Of a stretch of DNA of 64,000 nt, positions 1-9,641 are shown in pieces. The position numbers were made by a program, and so were the translations under genes. The notes beneath the pieces were generated by a model, which worked only from the letters and a program-made list of their open reading frames with translations, was not told the DNA's origin and searched no databases. The stretch lies in contig DASRFG010000011.1 of assembly GCA_035651655.1 (NCBI GenBank), positions 17,234 through 81,233 on the forward strand. Reading direction: 5' to 3'. How positions within the stretch are numbered: the stretch's first letter is position 1; every line of letters begins with the position of its first letter. This stretch comes from Terriglobales bacterium (GTDB lineage: Bacteria; Acidobacteriota; Terriglobia; Terriglobales; Acidobacteriaceae).

Positions 1-2
1 CC

Positions 3-431
3 ACCCATCCCAATGCGCTCGCGCCTCGTAAGCGCCCCTTTCATACCATCATTCCCGCGTTCATGGAACGCGGAGACATGCACATCGGCTTTGGAATTAT
101 GGGTGGTCCCAATCAGCCATTGGCCCACGCACAATTTGTTTCCAATCTCGTGGATTACGGTATGAACATTCAAGCAGCACTTGAAGCTCCCAGATTTACC
201 GTTGCCGGTGGCCACGTCAGCTGCGACATCTTGATCGAATCGAGAGTGAAGCCGCAGGTGATACAACAACTCAGTTCCAAGGGACACAAGTTGCAAGTTC
301 GCAAGGAATATTCCACCGCCATGGGGCGGGGCCAGGCCGTGCTCTACAACTCCGCAACCAAAATAAACTTCGGTGCTTCCGATCCGCGCGCCGACGGGTC
401 CGCCGAACCCGAACCACTTCCTCAACCTTAG
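3..431 (+). CDS. gamma-glutamyltransferase, C-terminal fragment (5' truncated by window edge)
   Basis: This is the end of a gamma-glutamyltransferase/acylase (Ntn-hydrolase fold), which moves or hydrolyses gamma-glutamyl groups such as that of glutathione, usually in the periplasm. The frame is open to the left edge, and translation before the first internal Met (position 63) already reads family sequence (HPNALAPRKRPFHTIIP). The fragment continues with GFGIMGGPNQPLAHAQ and a DYGMNIQAALEAPRF block, both typical of the small subunit C-terminus. The catalytic Thr and the large subunit lie outside the window. It ends with a Pro-rich tail. The 61-base gap to the next gene on the same strand permits, but does not prove, cotranscription. 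Confidence 0.9.
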   Translation, partial: THPNALAPRKRPFHTIIPAFMERGDMHIGFGIMGGPNQPLAHAQFVSNLVDYGMNIQAALEAPRFTVAGGHVSCDILIESRVKPQVIQQLSSKGHKLQVRKEYSTAMGRGQAVLYNSATKINFGASDPRADGSAEPEPLPQP

Positions 432-492
432 CGGGATGATTTCCTCTTACCGAGACTTTCGGTTACTATGCTCTGAAATTTACTGACCGCTT

Positions 493-960
493 ATGGCTGA
501 AATAACTCTTCGCGTAAACGGAGTAGACCGCAAGGCCAATGTTCTGGAGAACACGCCCCTTCTCTGGGTAATCCGCGACACGCTCAGCCTCACGGGCACC
601 AAGTACGGCTGCGGCGCAGGTCTATGCGGCGCCTGCACAGTTCATGTGGATGGGGCTCCCGTCCGCTCGTGCTCTACTCCCGCCAAGCAGGTGGCCGGGA
701 AGGCGATCACCACCATCGAGGGTCTGTCGGAGAATAGTACGCACCCATTGCAGCAGGCGTGGATCGCAGAAGATGTTCCGCAGTGTGGCTATTGTCAGTC
801 CGGTCAGATCATGGCCGCCGCAGCCCTTCTCGCCAAGCACCCGAATCCTTCTGACGATGAAATCACCCAAGCCATGACTGGAAACCTCTGCCGCTGTGGC
901 ACCTACGATCGCATTCGTCGCGCCATCCATCGCGCTGCGAATTCCGGAGGCGCGCGATGA
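493..960 (+). CDS. iorA: (2Fe-2S)-binding subunit of a molybdenum hydroxylase (IorA-like)
   Basis: Small iron-sulfur subunit of a xanthine-oxidase-family hydroxylase, 155 residues. It passes electrons from the molybdenum subunit encoded next door. The N-terminal plant-ferredoxin-type cluster ligands are C40, C45, C48 and C60 (CGAGLCGAC). The C-terminal helical [2Fe-2S] domain has C98, C101, C133 and C135 (CGYCQSGQ and NLCRCGTY). Length and order match IorA/CoxS-type proteins. Its stop overlaps the start of the large subunit by four bases (ATGA), which implies translational coupling. No FAD subunit (CoxM type) is present, so it resembles two-subunit isoquinoline or aldehyde oxidoreductases that donate to a cytochrome. 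The real substrate cannot be told from sequence. Confidence 0.93.
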   Translation: MAEITLRVNGVDRKANVLENTPLLWVIRDTLSLTGTKYGCGAGLCGACTVHVDGAPVRSCSTPAKQVAGKAITTIEGLSENSTHPLQQAWIAEDVPQCGYCQSGQIMAAAALLAKHPNPSDDEITQAMTGNLCRCGTYDRIRRAIHRAANSGGAR

Positions 961-3077
961 GCCCCGTATCCCGTCGCGAGTTCGTGGTCGGCACGGTTGC
1001 AGCCGGCGCCGGTCTAGTCGTGGGTTTTTATCTGCCCCATGGAACATTCGGCAGCAGCAGCAAGAGCTTTGCCCCCAACGCCTATCTCCGAATTGCTCCT
1101 GACGACAAAGTCACTGTGGTCGTCACTCGCTCTGAGATGGGACAGGGCGTACGCACCGCCCTCCCCATGATCCTTGCCGAAGAACTCGAAGCCGATTGGT
1201 CGAAGATCAACTTTGAGCAAGCTGGCGCAAGCACGTTATACGGCGATCAGAGCACAGGGGGCAGCGCCAGCGTGCGCACCACTTGGGATCCCTTGCGCAA
1301 GGCCGGGGCTGCCGCCCGCGAGATGCTGATCTCTGCCGCTGCACTTGAGTGGGGAGTTCCGCGCTCCGGCTGCAAGGCGGAGAACGGGAGCGTGGTCCAC
1401 GCTGCGTCCGGTCGCCGCGCCAGCTACGGTCGGCTTACCCATCGCGCTGCAACCCTTCCGGTACCTACCGATCCTCCGCTGAAAAACGCCAAAGATTACA
1501 AGATTATCGGCACGCGCAGACTGCGCCTGGACACTGCGCCCAAGATAAACGGCACCGCCGGTTACGGTATTGATTTCCGCCTGCCCAATATGAAATACGC
1601 CGTGCTCGCGCGTTGTCCCGTAATTGGCGGTAAAGTTTCTAAGTTCGACGATGGCGAGACGCGGAAAATTTCCGGCGTGACCCACGTGACCAAAATCGGC
1701 GACTCCTCGATCGTCATCGTCGCCGACAATGTGTGGTCCGCGATGGAAGGCCGCAGGGTCCTCAATGTCACCTGGGACGAAGGCCCGAACAAAGACCTGA
1801 ACTCCGCCGCCATCACTCAATCGCTTCACCAAGCCGCTAGTAAGAAAGGAGCGACCCTCTACTCTGCGGGCGATGTTTCCAAAGCCCACGGACGTCGCAT
1901 CGAAGCGGTATACGAACTGCCTATGATGGCGCACGCGCCCATGGAGCCAGGCAACTGCGTGGCAAATTATCAGGCCTCGCGCTGCGAGATTTGGGCGCCA
2001 ACGCAGGTTCCGCAAGATGTCCGCGATTCCGTCGCTCAGGCTGTCGGCCTTGAATCCGATCAGGTAAAGGTGAACATCACCTTGTTAGGTGGCGGTTTCG
2101 GTCGTCGGCTTGAGCACGATTACGCCGTGGAAGCTGCCTTAGTGTCGAAAGCCATCAACGCTCCGGTGCAGGTGCAATGGACGCGCGAAGATGACATGCG
2201 CAACTCCACTTATCGTCCTGCCAGCTACCACATGCTCAGCGCCGTGCTCGACGGCTCTGGCTGGCCGACAGCATTTACGCATCGCCTGATTGCACCATCC
2301 ATCAATGGCCAGAAGGGAACACCGCTGGATGGTGGCATTGATCCCGACCTGAAAGACGAAGCCGCATTCCTGTACCCGATCCCAAACGTCAACCTTGAAT
2401 ACGTACAGCTTGATACGCCGGTGCCGCTGGGCTGGATGCGCGCAGTCTACGCCTTGCAGGCTGCCTTTGCTACGGAAAGTTTCATTGACGAGCTCGCCCA
2501 TGCAGCCAACAAAGATCCGCTTGATTATCGTCTCCACTTGCTTGCGCAAGATCACGACATTCAATTCTGGGACACGCACTGGCGTACCGATCGTTTACGC
2601 GGTGTTCTCAAGCTTGCGGCGGAAAAGGCTAATTGGAGCAAACCGCTGCAGGCAGGCCGCTATCGCGGGATTGCCGCCTTCGGCTGCTTCAGCAGCTATG
2701 TGGCTGAGGTAGTTGAGATCACAATGGACAACGATCAACCGCGCGTGCAGCGAGTGGTAGCGGCGATTGATTGCGGCCAGGTCATGAATCCCAATACGTT
2801 AGAGCAGCAGATTAATGGTGCGATCATTTACGGACTCGCCAACGCGCTGCGCGCGAAGATCACAATCGAAAAAGGCCGTGTGGTTCAGGGCAACTTCGAC
2901 GATTACGCTCCCATTCGCATGAACGAGGCGCCCGCCCTGGAAGCCTATTTCGTGCAGAGCTCTGAAAGTCCTACCGGAGCAGGTGAGCCGCCTCTTCCGC
3001 CGCTGGCCCCCGCTATCTGCGGCGCAATGTTCGCAGCAACTAAAAAACGCGTGCGCTCGTTACCCATAACTGCCTAG
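957..3077 (+). CDS. iorB: molybdopterin-binding large subunit of a molybdenum hydroxylase (IorB-like), Tat-exported
   Basis: Catalytic subunit, 706 residues, carrying the molybdenum cofactor; partner of the preceding iron-sulfur protein. A twin-arginine leader (SRREFVVG, residues 5-12, then a hydrophobic stretch) predicts export of the folded complex. Family signatures are [13 protein letters not shown] near residue 60, a GGGFGRR cofactor loop near 380, and a C-terminal GAGEPPLPP segment containing the expected active-site Glu. In the IorB family the two halves of the molybdenum-binding region sit in one chain, as here. Substrate is unknown: N-heterocycles and aldehydes are both known for relatives. 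It ends 12 bases before the convergent gene that finishes at 3090, with no visible terminator hairpin. Confidence 0.92.
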   Translation: MSPVSRREFVVGTVAAGAGLVVGFYLPHGTFGSSSKSFAPNAYLRIAPDDKVTVVVTRSEMGQGVRTALPMILAEELEADWSKINFEQAGASTLYGDQSTGGSASVRTTWDPLRKAGAAAREMLISAAALEWGVPRSGCKAENGSVVHAASGRRASYGRLTHRAATLPVPTDPPLKNAKDYKIIGTRRLRLDTAPKINGTAGYGIDFRLPNMKYAVLARCPVIGGKVSKFDDGETRKISGVTHVTKIGDSSIVIVADNVWSAMEGRRVLNVTWDEGPNKDLNSAAITQSLHQAASKKGATLYSAGDVSKAHGRRIEAVYELPMMAHAPMEPGNCVANYQASRCEIWAPTQVPQDVRDSVAQAVGLESDQVKVNITLLGGGFGRRLEHDYAVEAALVSKAINAPVQVQWTREDDMRNSTYRPASYHMLSAVLDGSGWPTAFTHRLIAPSINGQKGTPLDGGIDPDLKDEAAFLYPIPNVNLEYVQLDTPVPLGWMRAVYALQAAFATESFIDELAHAANKDPLDYRLHLLAQDHDIQFWDTHWRTDRLRGVLKLAAEKANWSKPLQAGRYRGIAAFGCFSSYVAEVVEITMDNDQPRVQRVVAAIDCGQVMNPNTLEQQINGAIIYGLANALRAKITIEKGRVVQGNFDDYAPIRMNEAPALEAYFVQSSESPTGAGEPPLPPLAPAICGAMFAATKKRVRSLPITA

Positions 3078-3089
3078 CTTCAATTCCCG

Positions 3090-5393
3090 CTACAGCAGCC
3101 CATAAACCACTAATTGAGTTTTCGTTCCCACATAAACGCGGCCATTGGCGACCGTAGGTGGAGCGAAGCGCACCGCCGTGCCAAGTGTGTCGCGCGTACC
3201 AGCTTGGTTGCTGTTGTAAAGCTCGGTGGCAAGGTTCGTAGCATCATATGCGTGCAATATGCCCGCCCGCTCAATGATCCACACAATGCCATTGGTGTCG
3301 CCGCTGGATGAAATGGTCGGAGTCGCGCCCGGAATTCCATAAGTGGTCGCCGATTGTGATTCAGGCGAAGTTGACAGCATCCCTCCGGTTAAGGTGTAGG
3401 CCTTGGCAAAGTCCGCCACTCCCACGTAATAAACTCGGTTTTGCCAATAAGATGGTACGCAGAAGCTGTTGTCCGAATCGGAACTGCCGAGCGCGTGGGC
3501 GATCTCTTGCACCACATTGTCGCCCGAGGTGCTGTAATGACCCATATTGTCACGGTCGATAAGGTAGATTTTTCCTTCCTTGCCCGCGCTGGTAAGAAGG
3601 TGCGGATGTGCTCCGGGCTGGTCGGGCAGCAACAAAGGACCTCCCGATCCAAGGTCAACATCATGGCTCGAGAGCAGTTGTTGGTTGAACGGCGTAAAGA
3701 AGTCGGCCACTGCGAGCCCACCCCCGCCCAGCGTCAATTTGAAGAAACTGTCGCCATAATCCGGACCACCCTCCGCCGTACCATTGCCACTCAGGCCATA
3801 GATGGCGCCGGCGTTGTCCGCCGCCAGTCCGCCCCCACCTTGCCAGATGCCGCCATCTTGACCGTTTGGGGTGTCGTTCCAAATTCCTACTTGATTCAAG
3901 CTGGCCGCGTCGTACGCAAATACCCAACCGTGGTAAGGTCCGTTGTCGCCGTGAGAGGCAAAGGCAATATAGATGGTGCCATTCACCAGCAGCAGCGCCG
4001 ACCGCTGTAGCTCGATCTTGGCCTGGAATGGCACATTGCCGGCGCCATCATTTCCCACTCCCGTGCCCGGAACGGATCCGGAGATAGTTACCGGACCCCC
4101 GAATTTCTCCGTCCCAGAGGTGATGTCTAATGCGTGTAACCGTTGGAAGTAGGCGCCATTTTCTTTGGTGAATGCCTCCACGTAGATGGTCCCAGTGTTG
4201 GGATCAATAACCGGTGTGGAAGTAATTCCGATCTCCGGGAAAATCGTGCTTCCCACGTCTCCTGTCGGTACCGTCGTGATTCCCGCCGCGGGATTTGTGA
4301 AGTTTACCTGCCAAAGTGGGGCCGTGGTATGGCCGTCTGCATCGAATGCGTACACACTGGCATGTTCCGTTGCCACGTACACGACGTTATGTGTACCTTG
4401 TCCAGCAATGGTCACTCCTGGGACGTAAAGCGGCTGCCCATAAATGTATCCATCCACGCTGAAACTGAATTTCTTCCCAAACTGCGTCTTATTAACATTC
4501 GCGGGGGTCAATACTCCCTCGTTCACATTTTGTCCCGTACGCGCGTTGTCATACTTGTAAGTGAACATTCCGCCCAGCTGTGGCACCGGGGCATTTACAT
4601 TTACCGTGGCCCAGGCGTTGGCTGTATGCGAGCCATCTGTTGCTGTAATGGTGTAAATCGTTGTTGAACTGGGGGAAACCGTCACCGAGCCCGATGGCAC
4701 TGCAACTCGGCCAACTCCTTGATCAATGGTCAACGACACTGCGTTCGCAGATGTCCAGCTTAGGGTCGAGCTTTGTCCCTGGTCGATACTGCTTGGGTTT
4801 GCGCTCAAAGCTACGGTCGGTGGGGGCGCTGGTGGGGAGACCTTAACCGTTGCCGAAGCGGTCATTGTAGCGCCGTTGAAATTGGCAGTGCCTGTATACG
4901 TTGTGGTTGCCGCTGGTGTGACTCTTACGGAACCCGCTGCGCCAAATGATCCCAGGCCGTTGTCGATGCTTACTGAATTTGCTCCCGGCGCGGAAAAGGT
5001 CAACGTAGAGGACTGACCCTGCGTGATTGCGGTTGGATTGGCGCTGAGCTGAAACCCCTGCAGTCCACCCACGCTCACCGTCACCGCTGCTTGCACCGTT
5101 CCGCCCGGGCCCTTTGCGGTGCCGTGATAGGTAGTTGTCACCGGAGGCGTTTCGTCCTTGGAACCGGAAACTGCAACCTTCCCAATACCATTGTCGAAGG
5201 TCACGGAGGTCGCGTTCGTCGAGGTCCATGTCAGCGTGGTACCCGTGCCCAGAATGACGGCTGTGGGCTGCGCTGTCAGGGTCAAAGTTGGGGCTGGTTG
5301 CGGGCCTGGCCCGGGTAGCGGGCTGTTCGACTTCGCTCCAGAACACGCCATTAAGGCAACAATGAGCAGCAGGGCGGGGGCAGATTTGAACAT
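3090..5393 (-). CDS. lipoprotein with three Ig-like repeats and a PQQ-type beta-propeller domain
   Basis: Predicted exported lipoprotein of 767 residues if translation starts at the ATG at 5393. That start gives a clean signal MFKSAPALLLIVALMAC with the lipobox Cys at 17; a GTG seven codons upstream (5414) is also possible. Three repeats of about 75 residues follow, each with the pattern LSANPssI-QGQSSTLsW-ts-A-SV-iDnGlG, resembling bacterial Ig-like modules. From about residue 275 onward are PQQ-like propeller strands (VYVATEHASVYAFDADG, IYVEAFTKENG, KIYLIDRDN). Such proteins occur in Acidobacteriota; propeller repeats alone do not prove PQQ binding or enzyme activity. The function is unknown, and a surface binding or structural role is plausible. 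Confidence 0.8.
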   Translation of the reverse strand: MFKSAPALLLIVALMACSGAKSNSPLPGPGPQPAPTLTLTAQPTAVILGTGTTLTWTSTNATSVTFDNGIGKVAVSGSKDETPPVTTTYHGTAKGPGGTVQAAVTVSVGGLQGFQLSANPTAITQGQSSTLTFSAPGANSVSIDNGLGSFGAAGSVRVTPAATTTYTGTANFNGATMTASATVKVSPPAPPPTVALSANPSSIDQGQSSTLSWTSANAVSLTIDQGVGRVAVPSGSVTVSPSSTTIYTITATDGSHTANAWATVNVNAPVPQLGGMFTYKYDNARTGQNVNEGVLTPANVNKTQFGKKFSFSVDGYIYGQPLYVPGVTIAGQGTHNVVYVATEHASVYAFDADGHTTAPLWQVNFTNPAAGITTVPTGDVGSTIFPEIGITSTPVIDPNTGTIYVEAFTKENGAYFQRLHALDITSGTEKFGGPVTISGSVPGTGVGNDGAGNVPFQAKIELQRSALLLVNGTIYIAFASHGDNGPYHGWVFAYDAASLNQVGIWNDTPNGQDGGIWQGGGGLAADNAGAIYGLSGNGTAEGGPDYGDSFFKLTLGGGGLAVADFFTPFNQQLLSSHDVDLGSGGPLLLPDQPGAHPHLLTSAGKEGKIYLIDRDNMGHYSTSGDNVVQEIAHALGSSDSDNSFCVPSYWQNRVYYVGVADFAKAYTLTGGMLSTSPESQSATTYGIPGATPTISSSGDTNGIVWIIERAGILHAYDATNLATELYNSNQAGTRDTLGTAVRFAPPTVANGRVYVGTKTQLVVYGLL

Positions 5394-5604
5394 GACTCTC
5401 GGATTAAACTCCACTGGTGATTGGCGGCTCTCGATGGGTACCTGGTCGGCTCTTGCGAGCTGCTGCTGCTGAGAGAAGGGATGTGTCAGGTGCTCGCCTG
5501 GGTTGCTTTCGACGCGAGCATCTGTTCTACAAAGATTACTTAATTAAAGGGAGTTGGGCGTTGGAACTAGGGCAAATTGCTTGCCTGTCGTGCTATACGG
5601 GGAT

Positions 5605-6410
5605 CTAGTGTTCGGCGGGTCTTTTATTATCCGTTATGTGAGACGGGGATGGCACAGCAGGTGCGGCTGGTTCATCGGGTGCAGCATCGCTGCTCACTAC
5701 ATATTGGACGATAACAGAAATGCGGCGGTTCGATGGATCGAGCGGATCTTTCGGACTGCGTAATCTCTGGTCAGCGTAACCTCTTACCTGCGTGACCTGG
5801 TCCTGCCTGAGTCCCACTTGCTGCATCAATCGTCGGGCTGCGTTCGCACGGTCAGTCGAAAGCTCCCAATTACCGTATCCTCCCGGCCGGGCGAAGGGCT
5901 TGGAATCTGTGTGTCCCTCGATGGACACCTTGTTTGGCAGTTTTCCCAGCTCTTGAGCGAGCATGTTCAGCAATTCCTTGCCGCTTTCATTGGGCAGACT
6001 ATTCCCCGTCTCGAAAAATGTTCCGCTGGCGGATTCCAGTAGCTCTATGCGCAATCCTTCGGCGGTTATCGTCATTTCTATGTGGTCCTTTAATTTGTCC
6101 AGATTTGCCGCGCGACGGACCGCGGTCTGCAATTCGTCCTTAAGCTGGACATGTCCTCCTTGGTCAAGATGACGTTCTCACCAGAGCCGGTCTGGTCTGT
6201 TCCAACTTTATTGGAGGTTCCGGTTGGATCTTTGAAGTACCCGCCGACTGCTTCGCGAATTTGTTTGCTGCTATTCATCAGCCAGAGCACGATGAATAAG
6301 GCCATCATGGCGGTGACGAAATCTGCGTAGGCGACCTTCCACGCTCCCCCGTGATGTCCGCCGTGGCCGGCTTTCTTCTTGATGACGATAATCGGACGTG
6401 CTCGATCCAT
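5605..6410 (-). pseudogene. motB: flagellar stator protein MotB, interrupted by a one-base frameshift
   Basis: MotB anchors the flagellar stator to peptidoglycan and forms the proton channel with MotA. The 5' part (from the ATG at 6410) encodes the basic N-terminus, one membrane span and the proton-binding Asp (WKVAYADFVTAMMAL, D30). The 3' part encodes the OmpA-like peptidoglycan domain (IEGHTDSKPF, ELSTDRANAARRL, NRRISV). The halves are in different frames. Near 6139-6142 the coding strand reads AGCTTAAGGAC, where the expected MotB text (S-L-K-D-E-L) needs one more A. Without repair the first frame stops at 6090. A homopolymer sequencing or assembly error is as likely as a real mutation. 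The repaired protein would be about 268 residues. The start lies 2 bases after the motA stop. Confidence 0.82.
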
Positions 6411-6412
6411 TA

Positions 6413-7336
6413 TTACTCCGCCTTGCCCGCCGCTGCGGCCGCGGCTGCCGGTGGTTCTGACCCCTCCGTCGCGGCTGCACCTGCCGCGGGGGTTTTGCAC
6501 GCCGACTCAAGTTCCTGAAATGTAGGTCGCACATGTCCGGGGACAGCTCGGCGCGCCATCTCCACCGCCATGATGGGGGGCGTTCCCTTCATGAACGAGA
6601 TCATTACCACACGCAGGACGTGATAGTAGGCGTGCTCATCATCCGCAGTTTTTGACATGTTGCTGGCCAGCGGTCCGACTAATCCGTAGCACAAAAGAAT
6701 CCCGAGAAATGTTCCCACCAGGGCCGCGGCGACCTTATGTCCTATCTCCTCCGGTGGCCCCCCAAGCGCTCCCATAGTGATGACTACTCCCAACACTGCA
6801 GCCACAATACCGAGTCCTGGCAACGAATCGGCCGTAGTGCTCAAGGCCGCGATCGGTTGCGTGGCCCCATGATGATGAACTTCCATGTCTGCCTCTACCA
6901 TCTGATCTACGTCGAAAGGTTCTACTCCTCCGCTAACGGCCATGCGCATGGTGTCGCATACAAAATCTCGTGCGTGATGCTCTTTAAGAAAAGCCGGATA
7001 CTTAGTAAAAACCAAGCTCTTGGCTGGATCCTCAACATCAGCTTCTAGCGCTACCAGGCCTTCTTTTCGCGCCTTATTCAGGAGTTCATACATCATCTTC
7101 AAACTTTCCACGTAGCGTGACTTAGTGAACTGCGGAGCCCCAAATACACCAGTTATTCCGCCAACGATTTTCTTCAGGATGTATAGCGGATTCGCGATCA
7201 GCACGGTTCCCGCCGCCGCGCCTCCAATGATGAGCAGCTCGGCGGGCTGTACGAGGACCTGCATGTGGCCGTGCTCCATCAAATAGCCGCCGACCACGGC
7301 GCCAAACACCACGACGATGCCAATAATTACAAACAT
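6413..7336 (-). CDS. motA: flagellar motor stator protein MotA
   Basis: Stator channel subunit, 307 residues, inner membrane, four predicted spans. Seen directly: an N-terminal span pair with GGYLMEHGHMQVLVQPAELLIIGG, as in enterobacterial MotA; the long cytoplasmic loop; and the conserved DSLPGLGIVAAVLGVVITMG segment (third span, with the functional Pro) followed by VGTFLGILLCYGLVGPLA (fourth span). The C-terminal RPTFQELE block is also typical. An unusual Ala/Pro-rich tail (EGSEPPAAAAAAAGKAE) extends the end. It lies between the PAS/GGDEF-like gene (44 bases upstream) and motB (2 bases downstream) on the same strand, so the three probably form one operon. No other flagellar genes are in the window. 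Confidence 0.95.
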   Translation of the reverse strand: MFVIIGIVVVFGAVVGGYLMEHGHMQVLVQPAELLIIGGAAAGTVLIANPLYILKKIVGGITGVFGAPQFTKSRYVESLKMMYELLNKARKEGLVALEADVEDPAKSLVFTKYPAFLKEHHARDFVCDTMRMAVSGGVEPFDVDQMVEADMEVHHHGATQPIAALSTTADSLPGLGIVAAVLGVVITMGALGGPPEEIGHKVAAALVGTFLGILLCYGLVGPLASNMSKTADDEHAYYHVLRVVMISFMKGTPPIMAVEMARRAVPGHVRPTFQELESACKTPAAGAAATEGSEPPAAAAAAAGKAE

Positions 7337-7380
7337 AGAATGTCAGCGCTAAGTTGATTTCAGGGCTTCTCAGCCATCGG

Positions 7381-8268
7381 TTAATCGGGATTGGTAACGA
7401 CTGCTTCTAAACATTCTTCTGCTCTCGCCATCAGTGTGCTGATCGAGTCTCCTTTCTGGGCGGTCGCTCCCGCCACCGATACCGTTGGCGAAAGTTGGTC
7501 TCCCCACCATTCGATAGAAACGGAACCGGCAATTCTCTGTACGCGCTTACTCAGTTCCTCCACTGGCGACGGCATGCACTCCGGGAGGATGGCCAAGAGA
7601 GTTTCTTTGTCCCAGCGTCCTACAATGTCGGTTCCTCGAAGTGAATTCTTGAGGGTTTGAGCCACGGCCCGCAGCATAGTGTCCGCAGCATCCGGCCCGT
7701 GGGCGAGCTTAAACTCATTCAATTGATCTACCCGCACTAGCAACAAACCGAACGGCTGTTGTTGTTCGGTAAGTGATGCAAGCATCTCCTCGAGCGTGGA
7801 CTGAAGAGACTCATGATTCGGAACATCAGTAGTTTCGTCTATACAGGCTTCGATCATACGATCGCCCTGCCTGCGATTCTGGGTCCGCATTCGCAGCTCA
7901 TCGAAGCTTTCCGCGGCGCCAATAATCACTCCCCGGCCATCCCGAATGGGAACTGTCCTGACTTGCACCAGGATTCTGTGCCCGGCTCGGTGGCGTATGT
8001 AAACCATTGTGTTTCTCGGCTGCCCGTCGTGGATGGTGTCGGCCACCGGGCATGTGGGAGCACAAACAACGCTTCCGTTCTCAGTGCCTTGCACCAGAAT
8101 GTCGTCTCGGCAGGCCCGCCCCACTACATCTTGCCGCAAATACCCCGTGATTCTTTCGGCGCCGTCATTCCAAAACGCGATCTTCTTGTTGCGATCTACG
8201 AAATACACTCCGGTGGGCAACGCTTCCAGAACTGCCCTGAAGATTTCAGCCTGCTCTAACCCGGACAT
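7381..8268 (-). CDS. PAS-domain protein with a degenerate GGDEF domain
   Basis: Predicted cytoplasmic signalling protein, 295 residues. Residues 8-125 form a PAS domain of a variant with paired cysteines (C69 and C73, in VCAPTCPVADTIHDG) found in many sensor cyclases. Residues 145-290 have the GGDEF fold (LLVRVDQLNEFKLAHGPDAADTMLRAVAQTLKNSLRGTDIVGRW), but the signature is D-K-E-T-L (220-224) instead of G-G-D-E-F. Diguanylate cyclase activity is therefore unlikely, and the domain may bind nucleotide or act as an interaction module. It precedes motA-motB by 44 bases on the same strand, suggesting a link between sensing and stator control; that role is inference from context. Confidence 0.85.
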   Translation of the reverse strand: MSGLEQAEIFRAVLEALPTGVYFVDRNKKIAFWNDGAERITGYLRQDVVGRACRDDILVQGTENGSVVCAPTCPVADTIHDGQPRNTMVYIRHRAGHRILVQVRTVPIRDGRGVIIGAAESFDELRMRTQNRRQGDRMIEACIDETTDVPNHESLQSTLEEMLASLTEQQQPFGLLLVRVDQLNEFKLAHGPDAADTMLRAVAQTLKNSLRGTDIVGRWDKETLLAILPECMPSPVEELSKRVQRIAGSVSIEWWGDQLSPTVSVAGATAQKGDSISTLMARAEECLEAVVTNPD

Positions 8269-8464
8269 TTAGACACAACTTCCTGGGTCTCCGGAGGGAG
8301 AACCCTAATGTCTTTTCGACTGAAAGGAAGTAAGACTTTAGAAGGGACACTTGGCCTCTGTACTAACGAGCGTGCTAGTCTTATTCATAGCGCCACTTAT
8401 CCTCTGATACAATCGTTTGTCTTTTGCTGCTGAGAATATCTGCGCCGCAGAACGGAGAAAGAAC

Positions 8465-8836
8465 ATGGCGAACTTCGTACGAGTAGTAACCCAATTACAA
8501 GCGGAACGAGGGCGTTTGGAGCAGGACCTCCGCAAGTTGGTACAGGCAATTACTGCACTTACCGGAAGCACGGTGAATAGCACTGTGCGGGGACGGAGCA
8601 GCAGAGTGAGCGGCACGCGTTCAAGATTGTCTGCCGCAGCTCGCGAAAGAATCGCCGCCGCTCAACGTGCCCGCTGGGCAAAGGTTCGCGCCACCACCAA
8701 AGCACAGAAGCCGAAGCGTACTCTTTCTTCAGCGGCGCGCAATAGAATCGCAGCCGCCCAGCGTGCCCGTTGGGCTAAAGTTCGGCAACAGAAACTGCGC
8801 AAAGAGCCGGCATCTCAGCAAAAGAAAGCGGCCTAG
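8465..8836 (+). CDS. small basic protein with two near-identical 22-residue motifs
   Basis: Protein of 123 residues of unknown function. The start chosen is the ATG at 8465, with GGAGAAAG just upstream; an in-frame upstream extension lacks family features. The first 35 residues look like a short coiled coil (LQAERGRLEQDLRKLVQAI). Two copies of L-S-x-A-A-R-x-R-I-A-A-A-Q-R-A-R-W-A-K-V-R follow at residues 55-75 and 87-107, 32 residues apart, separated by Lys/Arg-rich linkers. The protein is strongly basic, which fits nucleic-acid binding, but no characterised domain is recognised. The gene stands alone, divergent from the PAS/GGDEF gene and convergent with the SDR gene. Confidence 0.7.
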   Translation: MANFVRVVTQLQAERGRLEQDLRKLVQAITALTGSTVNSTVRGRSSRVSGTRSRLSAAARERIAAAQRARWAKVRATTKAQKPKRTLSSAARNRIAAAQRARWAKVRQQKLRKEPASQQKKAA

Positions 8837-8855
8837 AAAAGCGCATGGTCCTGCT

Positions 8856-9557
8856 TTACAAATCGCCGCCATAAATTGGAATCGCGGCGCCATTAACGTC
8901 CTTGCCCGCTTCGACCGCCAACCACACGATCAGGCTTGCCACGTTTGCGGGCTGCACCCATTTTGAAAAATCTGCCTTTGACATGGCTTGGCGGTTCGCC
9001 GGAGTGTCCATGGTGCCCGGCAGGATTACGTTGGCCGTAATGCCAGTATCCCTGTTCTCCAGCGCCACGGTGCGAATCAGCGCTACCAGTGCTGCCTTGG
9101 ATGCGCTGTATGCGCCAACTCCCGCCCCCGGCTCCAGCGCTGCGCGGCTCCCTATGGCGATGATCCTCCCACCTTTGCTCTTGCGCATTTGCGGAATCAC
9201 CGCGCGTAAGAGGTAAAACGCGCTGTTCAGGTTCATGTCCAGCATGCGTTGGAAAGTGACGTCATCGGTATCGCCGACTGTTTTCCCTCCCGCGAAGCCA
9301 CCTACCAAATGGACAAATATATCGAGCTTGCCGGAGCGAGAAACCGCGGCATCTACCGTGTTTTTGGCCGCCTCGGCATCCGTGATATTCGCTGCTAACG
9401 CCACAAACGATGGGTGCTTAAAGTCCGACTGTTTAACGCTGGGTGACACGCCGAGTACCAACGCCCCCGCCTGCAGCAGCGCCGGTGTGACTGCATTTCC
9501 CAGCCCTCCGTTCGCGCCGGTCACGAGCGCAACCTTACCCTTCAAGCTCTGTTCCAT
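8856..9557 (-). CDS. short-chain dehydrogenase/reductase (SDR family)
   Basis: Classical SDR oxidoreductase, 233 residues, Rossmann fold. The nucleotide-binding motif is TGANGGLG (13-20). The catalytic residues are S137 (IAIGSRAAL), Y150 and K154 (YSASK). N109 (DMNLNSAF) completes the tetrad region. It probably uses NAD(P)(H) to interconvert an alcohol and a carbonyl; the substrate is not predictable. It lies downstream of the TonB receptor gene on the same strand, but a terminator at 9596-9622 separates the two, so independent expression is likely. The C-terminus (VNGAAIPIYGGDL) matches the usual SDR ending. Confidence 0.92.
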   Translation of the reverse strand: MEQSLKGKVALVTGANGGLGNAVTPALLQAGALVLGVSPSVKQSDFKHPSFVALAANITDAEAAKNTVDAAVSRSGKLDIFVHLVGGFAGGKTVGDTDDVTFQRMLDMNLNSAFYLLRAVIPQMRKSKGGRIIAIGSRAALEPGAGVGAYSASKAALVALIRTVALENRDTGITANVILPGTMDTPANRQAMSKADFSKWVQPANVASLIVWLAVEAGKDVNGAAIPIYGGDL

Positions 9558-9595
9558 GGCGTGAGGTGCTCCTGAAGATTGATTCTAAGCGGCGG

Positions 9596-9622
9596 AAAAA
9601 AAGGTGGTCCACTGGGACCACC
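9596..9622 (-). terminator. rho-independent terminator after TonB receptor 1
   Basis: On the minus strand an 8-bp perfect stem (GGTGGTCC/GGACCACC) with a 4-base loop is followed by seven T. It lies about 20 bases after the receptor stop codon and before the SDR gene, so it should end the receptor transcript. Confidence 0.85.
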
Positions 9623-9641
9623 ACCGGTGCAAGAGTGCTAT

